Positions 9,068-20,393 of a stretch of DNA of 64,000 bases are shown here, piece after piece; the first letter of the stretch is position 1, and every line of letters begins with the position of its first letter. The translations under genes and the position numbers were made by a program. Source of the stretch: Pegoplata infirma (taxonomy: Eukaryota > Arthropoda > Insecta > Diptera > Anthomyiidae). The notes below the pieces were generated by a model. That model was not told the origin of the DNA. It did no database searches and saw only the letters and a program-made list of their open reading frames with translations. Where the stretch lies: NCBI GenBank assembly GCA_963921195.1, contig OY992540.1, positions 44,167,890 through 44,231,889 on the forward strand. Reading direction: 5' to 3'.

Positions 9068-10960
9068 AAAACAAGTAGAAAAGTTAAATTCGACTTGGCC
9101 GAATTCATGAATACCCTCCATTATGAATACCAACAATTTTGATTGGAAATATTTTATTTTGAGTAAAAAACTTTTTTTAAAGTCATTTTTGTAAAAAAAA
9201 AAAATACAAGTTTGTTTTAAGTGTAAATTGTTTTAGTGTAAAAATATGGATGACAAAAATACTTTGTAAAATATTTTTGTACATTCACAAAAAAAAACAT
9301 TGTAAATTGACAAGAAAAGTTTGTAACTTTTTTTCATGGTTGGTTACCGTTACCTTTATTATACCGTTACCGATTCAAAACCCTTTCAAATCGAATACTG
9401 TTACCGTTACCGATACCGCTAAAAATCTTTTTAAAATACCGTTACCCTTACCGTTACCGTTATAATTATTAGAAGTTACCGGTATTGTACCGGTATTCAA
9501 AATTTTACCTGTTTTAAGGGATTTTAACGAACAAAAAAATAAAATCAAATTGCTAACATAATTTTAAATTTATAATTTGCAAATTATCATAAAATAAATG
9601 ACAAAAATAATAATCATATCAAATCTATACTGGGTTTTGGGTCTATAAAATATTTTTAGCTTTCAGTTCTATCTTTTTTCAAATTTTTAACTGATTTAAT
9701 AATACCGGTACGTACCGGTTTAGTTGGTTCGGTACCGGTACATACCGTTACCGAAACGATTTGAAAACACTTACCGTTACCTTTACCGAAATAAATAAAA
9801 ATTAGATACCGTTACCGTTACCCTTACCGTTATTGGTTTCGGTAACCAACCTTGCTTTTTTTTTGCTACCTCCTATTTGACACAAATTTTGTAATTTTAC
9901 ATACTTTTTACGAATAAAATTGTAAATTTACATTTTTATTCATACTTTCTTTCAACTTTTTTGTCTCTTACATTATTTTGCAAGGATTACCAACATGATC
10001 TGGAATTGCAGACACAAATGAAGGAATTTGCATTTTCTGTTTCGGAGACGTACCTTATGGCGACATATTTTGACTTTTTCTAGTAATTTGACAAGGTTTT
10101 TTTGTGTAGCTTACCAATGTTTTTAAAGCTTTTTTACCCGGTTTTTCAACACGTGAACTTAATGTGAAACTAGTCCAAAATTCACGGTTTCGATCATAAA
10201 TTTTGAACCACTTTGCCGATTTTGCTGAAATTCAATAGCAACTAGAGCAGGGGAGCTACAAATATTTATTCAAAGCTTCCGCACGTAAGCTCGCGATAAA
10301 CCACTGTTGAAATTCACGAGTTTGCACTTTACCGATTTTGCTGAAAAGCAATACCTACATGACAAGGTAACTACAAATGCCCTTTTTAGTGATGGTAAAT
10401 TTTTTAATGTGAAAAATAAATTTAACAATTTTGGATTCGAAATATTTTATTTTGAGTAAAAATTTTTTTAAAATAATTTTTGTAAAAAAAAAATCAACAA
10501 ATTTTTTTTAGTGTAAAATTTTTTTGAGTGTAAATTTTTTTTTAGTTTAAAATATTTTTAGGTGACAAAAATACTTTGTAAAATATTTTTGTGGCAACAC
10601 GTGAATTTAATGTAAAACCAGTCTGAAACTCACGGATTCGCTCATAACTTTTAAACCACTAAACCGATTTTGCTGAAATTCAATACTAACTACACCAGGG
10701 GAACTTCAAATATATATACCTAGCTTCAGCATCTTTCGAAAGTTATCGTATTTTTTAACACGTAAATTCGCGAAAAAAAGCTGCCGGAATTCACGAGTTT
10801 GCTTTTAATTTTTGAACCACTTAATCGATTTCGCTGAAATGCAATACCAACCTGACATGGTAAATTACAAACATACATGCCAAGCTTGAGCAGCCTCAGT
10901 TAGGTCTTTCAAAAGTTAGCGTGATTCCAACAGACAGACAGAAAAAATATTTTTAAATAA
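9068..10960 (-). mobile_element. DINE-1-like sequence, two abutting truncated copies
   Basis: A hairpin end (AACAAGTAGAAAAGTTAAAT, CGACTTGGCCGAAT) starts at 9068. After the hAT insertion at 9335-9854 the internal blocks follow (TTCAACACGTGAACTTAATG, CCGATTTTGCTGAAATTCAA). At about 10380 a second set of blocks begins again from CCCTTTTTAGTGATGGTAAA and runs to CAGACAGACAG near 10930. The microsatellite and right end are mostly lost. Confidence 0.62.
9335..9854. mobile_element. Non-autonomous hAT element, 520 bp, TSD CTTTTTTT
   Basis: Ends CATGGTTGGTTACCG and CGGTAACCAACCTTG are inverted with one mismatch near the tip. CTTTTTTT stands at 9327-9334 and at 9855-9862, an 8-bp duplication as made by hAT transposases, though in a T-run it is weaker proof than the others. 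The inside is made of ACCGTT/GGTACCGGTA motifs (TACCGTTACCGTTACC), which form two arms of simple repeats. No coding capacity. Confidence 0.8.
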
Positions 10961-11035
10961 ATATTTTTCTATTAAAAAAGAAGATATAACCTTTTTATAA
11001 AAATTGGATTAATTACCCCAAGAGATATTTTGTGT

Positions 11036-11413
11036 TCTACTCACAATCACGTGAGTAAATTTAAGACAAATCATACTCACGTGCACTCACACTCACGAAA
11101 ATTTTATTCATAAAAAAAAAAAAAAATCAAAAATCTAAAAAAAAATTTTTTTTAGCAAAATTTGAAATTTTGCCAATTTTTCCAAATATTTTTTTTTGCT
11201 TTTTTTGGGAAAAATTTAAAATTTAGCAAAATTTTAAACTTTTTTGATATAAAAGGAAATATAAAGAAAAAACAAATCACGCAAACTCACGCCAAAAATT
11301 TTAATCACGCACACTCACTTAAGCAATTTTTTTTTAAACTTACACTCACTCACAATAACGTGAGTAAAATTGAGTTCAGTCATGCATTAATCTGCTCATG
11401 TGCCCATCTCAAA
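11036..11413. mobile_element. TAGAGATG-family hAT relic with CTCACG repeats
   Basis: Contains many ACTCACG, CACGTGAG and CACGCACACTCAC motifs and ends at the right with CTGCTCATGTGCCCATCTC, the inverse of the GAGATGGGC end seen at 38354 and 58167 and of TAGAGATGTGCACATGAGC at 16236. The left end is degenerate and no target duplication is found. Confidence 0.55.
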
Positions 11414-11945
11414 TCTCAACTCGCTAATGGGGCTCCCATACAAAATGACATTTTTATAAAATCAGCTCCTACCGCTCTAACTGCTTCAAGGGTGCCCCTA
11501 GAGACGTCAAATGTGTGACCCGCACCAATTATTGTTTGAACCCCAACTTTTTCTTAGAATATACATAAAATAGAATGGTCCCCATACAATTTTTTTTATT
11601 TTTTATAAATTTGTTTTATGAAATCAGCTCCTATCGCTCACATGTTGTCTCTTAGAGTGGTAACAATTAAGACCACCATTAATTTTTAACCTTAAACATT
11701 TTTCTGGAACATACTTATACCGTATCTCCACTCTATAATGGGGCTCCTATACAAAATTCCATTTTTATAAAATCTACTCCTACAGCTCTTACTGCTTCAA
11801 GGGTGCCCCTAGAGATGTCAAATGCGTGACTGAACCCCAATCATTTTTTAAGCACAACATATATCTACCCTCTATTTTCAACTCTAAAGGATACACTTTT
11901 TTGAATTTTTTCATGGAATTAGCTCCTACCGCTCCCATGCTAGCT
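11414..11945. repeat. Tandem repeats of about 300 bp
   Basis: Phrases such as ATGGGGCTCCCATACAAAAT, GCTTCAAGGGTGCCCCTAGA and AGCTCCTACCGCTC occur at about 11430-11520 and again, slightly changed, at about 11735-11850 and 11920-11945. The unit looks like partly degenerate tandem copies of one sequence. No gene. Confidence 0.55.
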
Positions 11946-11961
11946 CTTAGAGGGTGAAATG

Positions 11962-12725
11962 TACACTCAAAAAATTATGACGGTCGATTCCACTACAAAA
12001 GACAGTTAAAACTACTACATTTGTTGTTGTTTAGGCGTCCACTTCATTTTACGGTAAAATCAAACAAAGTTGTAGTTGTTTTTAACTATTGATTAACAAC
12101 TACAAAAAACTGTAAAAACAACTTCAAATTATAGTTGTTTTTACTGTAACTCAAATTGTCTGAATTTTTTTAGTAACAAAAAAAAAACTTCTTAACGTCA
12201 AAAAACTTCTTAACGTCGGTTAAAATTATTTGGAAATAATTCCTGCACATCCGTTTTTCTATAAATTTCTAGAAAATTATATTTTTTTTTATAGACTAAA
12301 AACAACTACATAAGACAACTGTTACTACAATGTAGTAATTTTTTGTATTTGTTTTTTAAAACGACTACAAAAACAGTGATATTATATTTTAAGCCGTGTT
12401 TTTTATAAAATTTTATGTTAAATGTTTTTTGTTTTATGTTTAATGTAAAATAAAATTAATTCAAATGTGATTTTAAAATATTTATGTTACTACGCCTCTT
12501 GAAAAAGTCAACAAATAATTGACGAAACGTCGAGGAAAACTTGTAATATAAATGCATTTTTATTTACATTGAAGAAACCATAGGTCCGACTAGCTTAAAC
12601 AACACAACAAAAACAGTTGTTTGACATTTTTCAAACAAAAACAACTGAAACTGTAGTTAAAAACAACAACAACTACTTACTACACAAATGACCGTCATGT
12701 AGTAACTGCAATAATTTTCTTAGTA
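11962..12725. mobile_element. TIR element with ACAACTACA-rich interior
   Basis: Left CACTCAAAAAATTATGACGG and right CCGTCATGTAGTAACTGCAA then ATAATTTTCTTAGTA are inverted around a GACGGTC core. The interior has repeated ACAACTACAAAAA/TTGTAGTTGTTTTT motifs on both strands, and CAAATAATTGACGAAACGTC near 12510. Ends are approximate. Confidence 0.5.
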
Positions 12726-12726
12726 T

Positions 12727-13226
12727 AAGGCCAACTATAACGTATCTCCACTAACTGAGAAGCTTCCATAATGCCCTTTTTCAAATAATTTGTTAGCATT
12801 TTTTTAGCCACTGGAGTTTTTCACAAAAACTTAGTTAAGTAAAAAAAAGCGGTGAATCTGCAAAAGTTGTGTTGGGAATATATAAGCTAAAATACCATAT
12901 AAAAGAGCACTTAATAAAATTTGCTTGATCGCAAAATACTCAAACATGAAGCACTTTTTATAAAATTAAAAATTTGGTTTTAAGTTTTAAATAAATATTA
13001 AAAATATTTGCAAAACAGTTATCTAAAATAAATTGATGTAATTATTTACTTCAATAGTTGAAGTTGATGGTTCTAAAATATTTTTTTTACTTTTAGAAAG
13101 CTTAATCAAAATTAGATCGACTTAAAATCGATCGAGTACTTATCATGAATACTACTAATATTTCAAGGTGTAACAAACGAAATGACAATCTTATATATAC
13201 CTTCTATCATTAGAGTGCAGGGTATA
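12727..13226 (-). mobile_element. DINE-1-like right-end fragment
   Basis: ATCGACTTAAAATCGATCGA, ATTTCAAGGTGTAACAAACG and the terminal TTATATATACCTTCTATCAT, AGAGTGCAGGGTATAAAA are standard blocks of this family. The microsatellite is missing. The part before about 13100 is too degenerate to assign firmly. Confidence 0.55.
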
Positions 13227-14173
13227 AAAATAACAAAACTGCGTTAATTTCACTTTCTTTTGCCAAATGTCTTATTCAATTCCATCTATCCCATCCCATA
13301 AATGAGTCATTAAATGATTTTTTTATGTTTTAAATCTGTTAAAATTGTTATTGAACTTTAAAATGTCAATATTTAACATTTAATATTACATGATCCAATC
13401 TGTGGACCTTTCATTTTAAAATTTATATTTTTGATTGAATTAACTTTTTTAATTAATTCGTTTCTGAAAAAAATAAACAATTTTTTAAAAATTCACACAC
13501 TTTTAGCTAATAAATGTTTTATTAGGCCAATCGTTTAAATTGGTATTGTTATAAACATGTCGTTAATTATGTGTGTGTTTTTTTATAACTTTTTAAGTTT
13601 TTTTAGTTAATTTGTCAGAAATTACGCATTATTAAGGTGTTTACAGTTTCTTATACAAATAATATTATTTTATAAAACGTAAAAATTTATAAAGTATTTA
13701 AAGCTCTTTTAAAGCTTTTGTTGAAAATTTATTTAATAAGTCCTTTCAAAATCGTACCAGTTTTCAAAGCTGTTTTGAAGAGCTTTTCTTAATGTAAAGT
13801 TTCAATATACTTTAAAGAAAAATTCTCAAATTTCTTGAACGTAGGAAAAAACCGCCAATTTTGGAAATTTTTTATAAATTTCAAATGGTGATATCTCGTA
13901 AGAATGCATACTTTTAATTGCATTGATCGACAATGCCACAAAATCCACCAACGCCAGATCCTAATCTAAATCTTTAACCTTAATCCATCAAATAAATGAA
14001 AAATAATTTATTTTAAAATCTACCAGACTTTAAAGACAACCTAAATACAATTTTTCATTAATGAGTGCTTATTCCATCAATCGCATACTTATCACTCAAA
14101 TACATTAAAAACTGCAAAAACTCTTGCACAAGAATTTATTTACAAAATTAACGAACAAATGGGGGAAAACGTT
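13227..14173. other. AT-rich, no gene recognised
   Basis: Nothing that recurs clearly in the window apart from ordinary A/T runs, and no ORF longer than about 60 codons. Could be old unique DNA. Confidence 0.45.
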
Positions 14174-15780
14174 AAAAAAAACAAGTAAAAAATATAGTCG
14201 GTCAAGACCGACCATATGACACCCTACATTAGTGTTTTCCGGAAAATGGGTCCCAAGTCAAAACATGGACCGATTAGATCCAGCTTTTGTTATATCTTTA
14301 ATAAGTTTAGATAACACATAGAGACCAAAATTGTTGTTGTTATAGGCCGATTTAACTAAATATCGGTCAAAATTTTTGGGCACTAAGTCCAAAAATGGTC
14401 TAATTATTATAAGTTTTGAATTATTTATGTTAATATAGGGAGGGTGTTTGTATGGGGATTACAAGAATATCTGGTCCGATTCCTTGAAAATTTGTAATCA
14501 TGATTTATGAATACAAAATAAGATAAATTGGGAAAGGAGATCTTTTATAATTAACCAATTGAAATGTCGTTAAGACATCTCAAAGACTTCCTTATGACAA
14601 TGTCAGTGTCTTTAAGTTGTCTTTAGTAAAATGTATTCACTTGCTGACTTCTACCTGATGAACCATTACTGACATTGTCTTAAAGACAAAATTTCTAATT
14701 GGGTAGGGTGACCATTTTTTTCTGAGCCTAAATCAGCACGCCCAAGTTTTTATGTTTTTTTTTCTAGAAATAACTCTCTAAAAATGTTTTCTATGAGAAA
14801 ACATCTCAAAGACTTCCTTATGACAATGACATGTCCTTAAGTTGTCTTTAGTAAAATGTATTCACTTGCTGACTTCTACCTGATGAATCATTACTGACAT
14901 TGTCTTAAAGACAAAATTTCTAATTGGGTAGGGTGACCATTTTTTTTCTGAGCCTAAATCAGCACGCCCAAGTTTTTATGTTTTTTTTTTCTAGAAATAA
15001 CTCTCTAAAAATGTTTTCTATGAGAAAACACTGATGTTTTTTGAACACTCAAAAAATGTCGGTTAAACTAACTTGACCCCAAATATTTTGAGTAAAATCT
15101 TTCTAAAATATAAAAAAATCATTGAACTTTTCGTTATAGAAAACCTCACAGATTCTGTGCCTATTTTCATATAAATTTAGTAAGATCAAAAGAACCACAT
15201 GATAAGATTCATTTTTGCGTTAAGGAACTTCTTGATTCACGAACTCTAATATCCTTAGAATAAATTCATTATAAATTATCTAATTTTCAGACTGTAAAAA
15301 ACAACTCTGACGACTTATATTATGGAAATTCAACTTTTTGTACAGAATTTTCGAATTTTCGAATATTTTTTATATTGAAATGTTCAAAAATCAGTACAAT
15401 CAGTACATATTTTAAAAAATCAGTACAACGTTTTTTGATCAGTACACGTGATGAAAAATCAATACATGTACTGATCAAATCAGTACGAATGATCAGCCTA
15501 ATTATAATACGGTTTTAGAGTCATTTAAGTCAAATGTAAAGGGGATTTTTGCATTGGGGCTCGGTCTAAACATGGGCAGATTTTTCGCTATTTCAATAGA
15601 CTTCGTGCTTGAGTCAAGAAGGCTCAAGTAGATGGACATCGCTAAATCGACTCAAAGAGTTATTCTGAGTCAGGCGGCATACTTAAAGTTAAGTCTACGA
15701 TCAATATTTCAGATAGTTACAAACATCAGCACAAAGTCATTATTCCCTGTACCAAAGAGTGGTTGTAGGGTATGAAAAAT
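14174..15780 (-). mobile_element. Second hairpin-ended repeat family (GGTCAAGACCGACC)
   Basis: The left end reads AACAAGTAAAAAATATAGTC then the perfect hairpin GGTCAAGACC, GACACCCTACATTAGTG, and the block CGGAAAATGGGTCCCAAGTC. The right end reads AAAGAGTGGTTGTAGGGTAT. The plan (AACAAGTA, hairpin, inverted ACCCTAC/GTAGGGTAT) parallels the DINE-1-like elements but the sequence is different. Copies in the other orientation lie at 25744-26456 and about 60975-62090. This copy carries a small palindromic insert and a 226-bp duplication. Confidence 0.6.
14575..15030. repeat. Recent tandem duplication, 226-bp unit
   Basis: ACATCTCAAAGACTTCCTTA starts at 14575 and again at 14801. The two units (14575-14800 and 14801-15030) agree almost base for base, differing mainly in T-run length and a few substitutions (for example GTCAGTGTCTTT against GACATGTCCTT). 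Each holds GACATTGTCTTAAAGACAAA and GGGTAGGGTGACC. Confidence 0.85.
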
Positions 15781-16007
15781 CTAATTATTGCATTCGCATG
15801 AAAATCAAATGTTTAATATGTATGAATGCGTAGGTTGAACAAAGTACAATTTTACCGGCATTCTTTGTGAACAGTAATGACTGGAAAAATAGCACTAGTA
15901 GTGTGGCAAAGATGATTTAATACCAAATTCGCATATCAGCTGAAATCTGGTTTAAAAAGATTTTAGTCATATGGACTGTATAATTATACACTACCAAGTA
16001 GGACTTC

Positions 16008-16235
16008 CAATCCCGATTCAGGGAATCCCAGGATTTTCGGGATCTCGATTTTTTTTTTTTATATTTTCATATTTTTTTCAATAATTTGTATAAAATAAAA
16101 GAAAAAACAATAACAAAAGTTCTTTCCCTCCGGCACCATTTTTTCTGCGGAAGCAAAAGGTTAACCGTTTGCCAAATGTAAAGTTTGCAGAAAGATTCTA
16201 AAAACTAATGGTGGTTCGGCGAAAGGGGTTTTACC
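16008..16235 (+). mobile_element. 5' end fragment of a coding hAT element
   Basis: TAGGACTTCCAATCCCGATT followed by GGGAATCCCAGGATTTTCGG and GGGATCTCG looks like a hAT-type terminal region with its CCCGA/GGGAT sub-repeats. About 110 bp downstream comes the BED zinc-finger remnant listed next. The fragment stops where the TAGAGATG-family element begins at 16236. The class is inferred from end and content together. Confidence 0.55.
16171..16235 (+). pseudogene. hAT transposase BED zinc-finger remnant
   Basis: This frame reads AKCKVCRKILKTNGGSAKGV, which matches the core of BED-type DNA-binding zinc fingers of hAT transposases (AKCKxC...LKTxGGS), including the CxxC pair. In the codons just before it there is a stop (TAA at about 16161), and the frame is cut by another element at 16236 before the His ligands of the finger. 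It is therefore a dead fragment of about 22 codons. Confidence 0.6.
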
Positions 16236-16430
16236 TAGAGATGTGCACATGAGCAGATTAGAGCGTGATTCACGTGATTCACGCATGATCACGCGTCAGT
16301 GTGACTGAATTAAATTTTACTCACGTGATTGTGATTGTGAGTGAGTGTGAGTGGAGAAAAAAATTGCGTGAGTGAGTGTGCGTGAGTAAGATTTTTGAGT
16401 GAGCGGATTTTTTATACTACACTACAATAA
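16236..16430. mobile_element. TAGAGATG-family hAT fragment, CACGTGA-rich
   Basis: Starts with TAGAGATGTGCACATGAGC, the same end as the relic at 11413, and continues with repeated GTGATTCACGTGATTCACGC and GTGAGTGAGTGTG motifs. The other terminal repeat is absent, so the right side is truncated. Confidence 0.6.
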
Positions 16431-16458
16431 CAACGATAATACAAATGCAATCAACTAC

Positions 16459-17203
16459 AAACAATTAGAAAACTTAAATTCGACTTGGCCGACTCTATGA
16501 ATTAAATGCCATTTTGAAGTGATAGTAAGTGAAAAAAAATTAACAATTTTGATTTGAAATATTTTATTTTGAACAAAAACTTTTTTTAGTCATTTTTAGG
16601 GGAAAAAAATGACTAAATTTTTTTTGAGTGTAAAATTTTTTTCTAGCGTATTTTTGTTTTTTTGTGTTAAAATAATTTTGAGTGACAAAAATGTTTATAA
16701 AGCTTGTTTAACGGTATTTTCAACACGTGGATTTAAGGAGGAACCATTCTGAAATTCACGATTTTCTTAATAACTTTTTAATTACTAGACCGATTTTGCT
16801 GGAATTAAATACCAACTAAACGACAAAGATATATACCACGTTTAAGCAGTCTCAGGATTGTTTTTTGAAAGTTATCGTGTTTTTTATCTCGTAAATTTGT
16901 GAAAACCCTTGCAAAAATTTACTCTTTTGCTCATAACTTTTAAACCACTGAATCGATTTGGCTGGATTACAATACCAAGCTGACCAGGTAAATGCCCAAC
17001 ATATGTGCCAAACGTTAGCAGTATCAGTAAAGTCTTTCAAAAGTCAGCGGACAGACATACGGACGCCTGGACGGACATCGCTAGATCGACTTAAAATCGA
17101 TCAAGGATCATGAATATATATACTTTATGGGGTCCTAGACCAATATTTCGATGTGTTACACTCTATCTCTATTAACTCTATCACTAGAGTGGAGGGTATA
17201 AAA
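16459..17203 (-). mobile_element. DINE-1-like element, complete copy
   Basis: Runs from AAACTTAAATTCGACTTGGC through GTCTTTCAAAAGTCAGCGGA, the core GACAGACATACGGACG, GGACATCGCTAGATCGAC, TATATACTTTATGGGGTCC and ATCACTAGAGTGGAGGGTAT. All blocks of the family are present in order. Six of the hAT and foldback insertions elsewhere in the window landed in copies like this one, so it serves as the empty-site reference. Confidence 0.75.
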
Positions 17204-17249
17204 AGCAACAAATAATTATAAAATTTGGCTTAACTTAAGATTTTGTCCT

Positions 17250-17861
17250 AAAAAAGCCCACTAGACCATACGTCCACAGTGAAAATCGAGCTTCCAGTTT
17301 TTGACTTGCAGTTTTTTCTCAGACTTTATTTTTTTGGAAAATTTGCAAATTTTCTTGGGCTCATATTTCGTAAACTATTTAAAATTTTGACTTATTTTCA
17401 AAAGTAAAGTTGTAGTTATTGTCTTGGGCTACAATTTCTGTAAATATATGATATAGAAAAAACTTTTTTTTCATGGTCAAAAAGTCGAAAATGTAGAAAA
17501 TTCACCACTTTTTGCCACGTTTTTTTTTTGATATTTTGGATCGAAAATCTCAATGGTTTGGCTGTTATAGGCCAAAATATCAAAAAAAAACGTGACAAAA
17601 AGTGGTGAATTTTCAACATTTTCGACTTTTTGATAATGAAAACGAAGTTTTTTCTAAGTAATATGTTCAGAGAAATTGTAGCCCGAGACAATAACTACAA
17701 CTTTATTTTTAAAAATAAGTCAAAATTTCAAATAGTTTATGAAATATGAGCCCAAGAAAATTTGCAAATTTTCCAAAAAAATAAAGTCTGAGAAAAAACT
17801 GAAAGTCTAAAATTGGAAGCTCGATTTTCACCGTAGACGTATGGTCTAGTGGACTTTTTTG
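17250..17861. mobile_element. Long perfect-looking foldback, arms of about 290 bp
   Basis: The left arm 17250-17543 (AAAAAAGCCCACTAGACCAT, GAGCTTCCAGTTTTTGAC, AACTATTTAAAATTTTGACT) is repeated inverted at 17570-17861 (ATGGTCTAGTGGACTTTTTT). The centre holds ATATTTTGGATCGAAAATCT. Identity over the arms is high, with scattered substitutions and one- or two-base length changes. Open frames on both strands inside are products of the palindrome. A target duplication was not found. Confidence 0.75.
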
Positions 17862-19186
17862 CTTAGTACAATCCCAAGAATCAGAAACGCGAAGCGCCCA
17901 TTAAGATTTTTTTCCTTCCATACTAATCGCCCCACCCTATTCTACACACAAAATTTCAATTTTCTAGGATCAATATTTTTTTACCCCCTTGGAAATCAAA
18001 ATTCTCAAAACCCAGTCTTAGTAGATCCATGTTCCGAGAGATAAACCTCCACTCCAAAATATCAATTTTTAATGATAATTTTTTAAAAAAATATAAAAAA
18101 AAAATACCAAAGTACACTTTTTTTCCCTTCAAGAATGTTAACTTTTTAAAAAGTACTCTTTTTAAATTATTTTTTCTACTGAATGATCCTACATTCAAGT
18201 TTCATGATACTATTGCTATTTAGGAAGATAGAAAAAGTACCAGTCAAAAAATATTTACCCTTTTTACGCTACTAAAATCAAGTTTTCCAAAAGGTACTTT
18301 TTTTAGAATAATCCATTTTTTCAGGAGATAGAAAAAGTACCAAATAACACGTTTTTATCCAGAAAACGGCAGTTTTGATTTTAAGTCCAGAATCGAACTA
18401 GTAACTTCCGACTCCATAAGGGTTAGGCTGCTTTTTAAACTTTTATTAAAATATTTCTTTTTACAGTTAGCTCTAAAAATGTTCTCTCCACTGTAAATGA
18501 AAAAAAATATATTTAAAAAAAATCTACGACCCATTTGAAAAATGATGTATGAATAATTCACATGCATGTGTGTAGAGATTATATTTATTATTACAGCTGT
18601 TTTTATGGTAAATTGAGTTTTTATACTTTTCAAAATTGCATTGAGTTTATGTGTAGAAGCAGCAAGTACCAGTTGCTTCTAATTGTTTTTTTTACCTATT
18701 GTATTGTTGGTTTTCCATGCAAGCACCAAGTTGGCCAACTTTAAAAGACCACTTATTTGTATACATTGATACAACAGCACCATTTGGAACATTTTATATG
18801 AAAATTCAAAAAACCGTGTTATTTAAGATTTTTTTTTTAATAAAAGTACTATTTTAAAAATAATAGGTTAAAAGTCCCCTTTTCATAAAAAGTACCATTT
18901 TATTAAGAAACCATCAATACAAATTATTTTATAATACATCTATGTCATTGAAGTAAGATTTTGTAAAGTATCATTTTGTAAAAAGTACCATTTCATAAGA
19001 GTACCATTTCATAAGAGTACCACACCATTAAAGTACCATTCTATAAAGTATGATTTTTTTTATAAATACAAAAAAGTACCATATTATTTAAATAGCATTT
19101 TTAACAATTTTAAAATTATTTTTTTAAGTACCATTTTATAAAGTACCAATTTTAAAAACAATTTTTTAAAATTTTTGTTAAATAAT
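17862..19186. repeat. AAAGTACC-rich degenerate repeat block
   Basis: Motifs AAAAAGTACCAAAGTAC, AAAGTACCATTTTATAAA and their variants occur dozens of times at 18095-18360 and 18835-19160, separated by a more mixed stretch at about 18361-18760. The block shares vocabulary with 26457-27480 and 3500-3640 and seems to be one dispersed family. No gene supported. Confidence 0.55.
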
Positions 19187-19405
19187 CTTGACAATGGAAT
19201 ATGACAAATTTCGAAATTCGTATCAATTAAGTCTTGCAAAAATGACCAACACGAATAAATTTAAAACAGAAAAAACGATTATCTTGAAAATTATTCTATG
19301 AGAATATCATAGTTTTAATTAGTAAAGAAAATAATGACCTCGAGCTAGAATAAACCTACTCAAAATATAATATTTTAAAGAACGAATAAAAACAATTTTA
19401 ATTTT
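19187..19405. repeat. 220-bp dispersed repeat, also at 37722
   Basis: The text ATTAAGTCTTGCAAAAATGA, TTAAAACAGAAAAA, GAATATCATAGTTTTAATTA, ATGACCTCGAGCTAGAATAA, CTACTCAAAATATAATATTT recurs in the same order and orientation at 37722-37940 with about 10-15 percent change. Pieces of its CTCGAGCTAGAATAA end also flank other repeats near 36630, 37670 and 51340. Confidence 0.65.
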
Positions 19406-19449
19406 TTAATAAAAATTTATCAGAATTGGTAATTTAATTTTGGTAATTT

Positions 19450-19692
19450 ATCACTCAGAAATATTTTTACACTAAAAAAAATTTACACTCGGAAAAAATT
19501 TTACAGTAAAAAAAAAATTAGTCAATTTTTTTTCGCAAAAATTACTAAAAAAAAGCTTTTTACTAGAAATAAAATATTTCTTATCAAAATTATTATTTTT
19601 TTTTCACTTTAGAAATTTTATTACCACTTCAAAAAGGCATTGTGGAGGGCATTCATGGATTTGGCCAATTCCAATTTAATTTTTCAACTTGT
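19450..19692 (+). mobile_element. DINE-1-like hairpin-end fragment
   Basis: Reversed copy of the hairpin side of the family: TCACTCAGAAATATTTTTAC, AAAGGCATTGTGGAGGGCAT, GGATTTGGCCAATTC and the terminal CAACTTGTTTT. Only the hairpin-proximal third is present. Confidence 0.55.
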
Positions 19693-20046
19693 TTTAATTT
19701 TTTTTTTTTTAAAAGAAGCAACACTCAGGCAATGCTGCCTATCAATAACCAATGTAACCGTGATGCTTCTTTCGGAAAGGGGATAGAAGAGAGATGAAAG
19801 ATTTGAAAGATAGAAGGGCTTCAGTATGGCAACACTGTAATTGCGCGTGTTGATAATTTTGAGTACAGTTGTTGCATCGCCATCTGTTATTGATCTGCCG
19901 AATTATTTTTGAAGCTGTGTTTATAGCCATTATTTTATTATTTTACTTCGTTGACGTTTTTAGTGCTATTTATCAACGAAGCAGGGTGATGCGATAGATA
20001 TTAGTGATAAATAGAAACTAATAAATATCTGAAAAAATTTTGTTCT
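19693..20046. other. Short unique-looking stretch, no gene
   Basis: Less biased sequence, with AAGGGCTTCAGTATGGCAAC and CATCGCCATCTGTTATTG. A 62-codon minus-strand frame (19930-19742) shows no domain and is not supported. Confidence 0.35.
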
Positions 20047-20117
20047 GCCTGAGCTGAGAATCGAACCCAGGCTTGCTGGCTAGTAGTCCAACGCGCTAAC
20101 CACTAAGCCACAGCACC
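20047..20117 (-). tRNA. tRNA-like sequence (SINE head or tRNA pseudogene)
   Basis: Minus strand reads GGTGCTGTGGCTTAGTGGTT, AGCGCG, then GGTTCGATTCTCAG. The A box (TGGCTTAGTGG) and B box (GGTTCGATTC) are intact, and the T arm pairs CTGGG with CTCAG. The anticodon arm can pair GTTGG with CCAGC, but its loop has 8 nt. The acceptor strands GGTGCTG and CTCAGGC do not pair, so it cannot be a functional tRNA. A tRNA-derived SINE or a decayed tRNA is the natural explanation; no second copy is in the window. Confidence 0.6.
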
Positions 20118-20393
20118 CTCTTATTTTAGTTTTAAAACTCCAGTAGCTTATTTTTAAATAACTTCTGCAGATGGTGTAGATTTTTAACATTGCGGTTAAA
20201 TGCGTGGGTTGTACGTTTGTTTTTTTTCAATAGATTTTTTTTTTCAAACATTTTTTTTATGTAATAAAATCAGGGTTTAAAAGCTTGGACATATCTTTTT
20301 TTCTTGTCTGATGGCTATTCCAAAAATATACCAATCCATTTTTATTATAACATTAAGCTAAATGAAAATAGCAAGATATTTTAGCAGCTTAAG

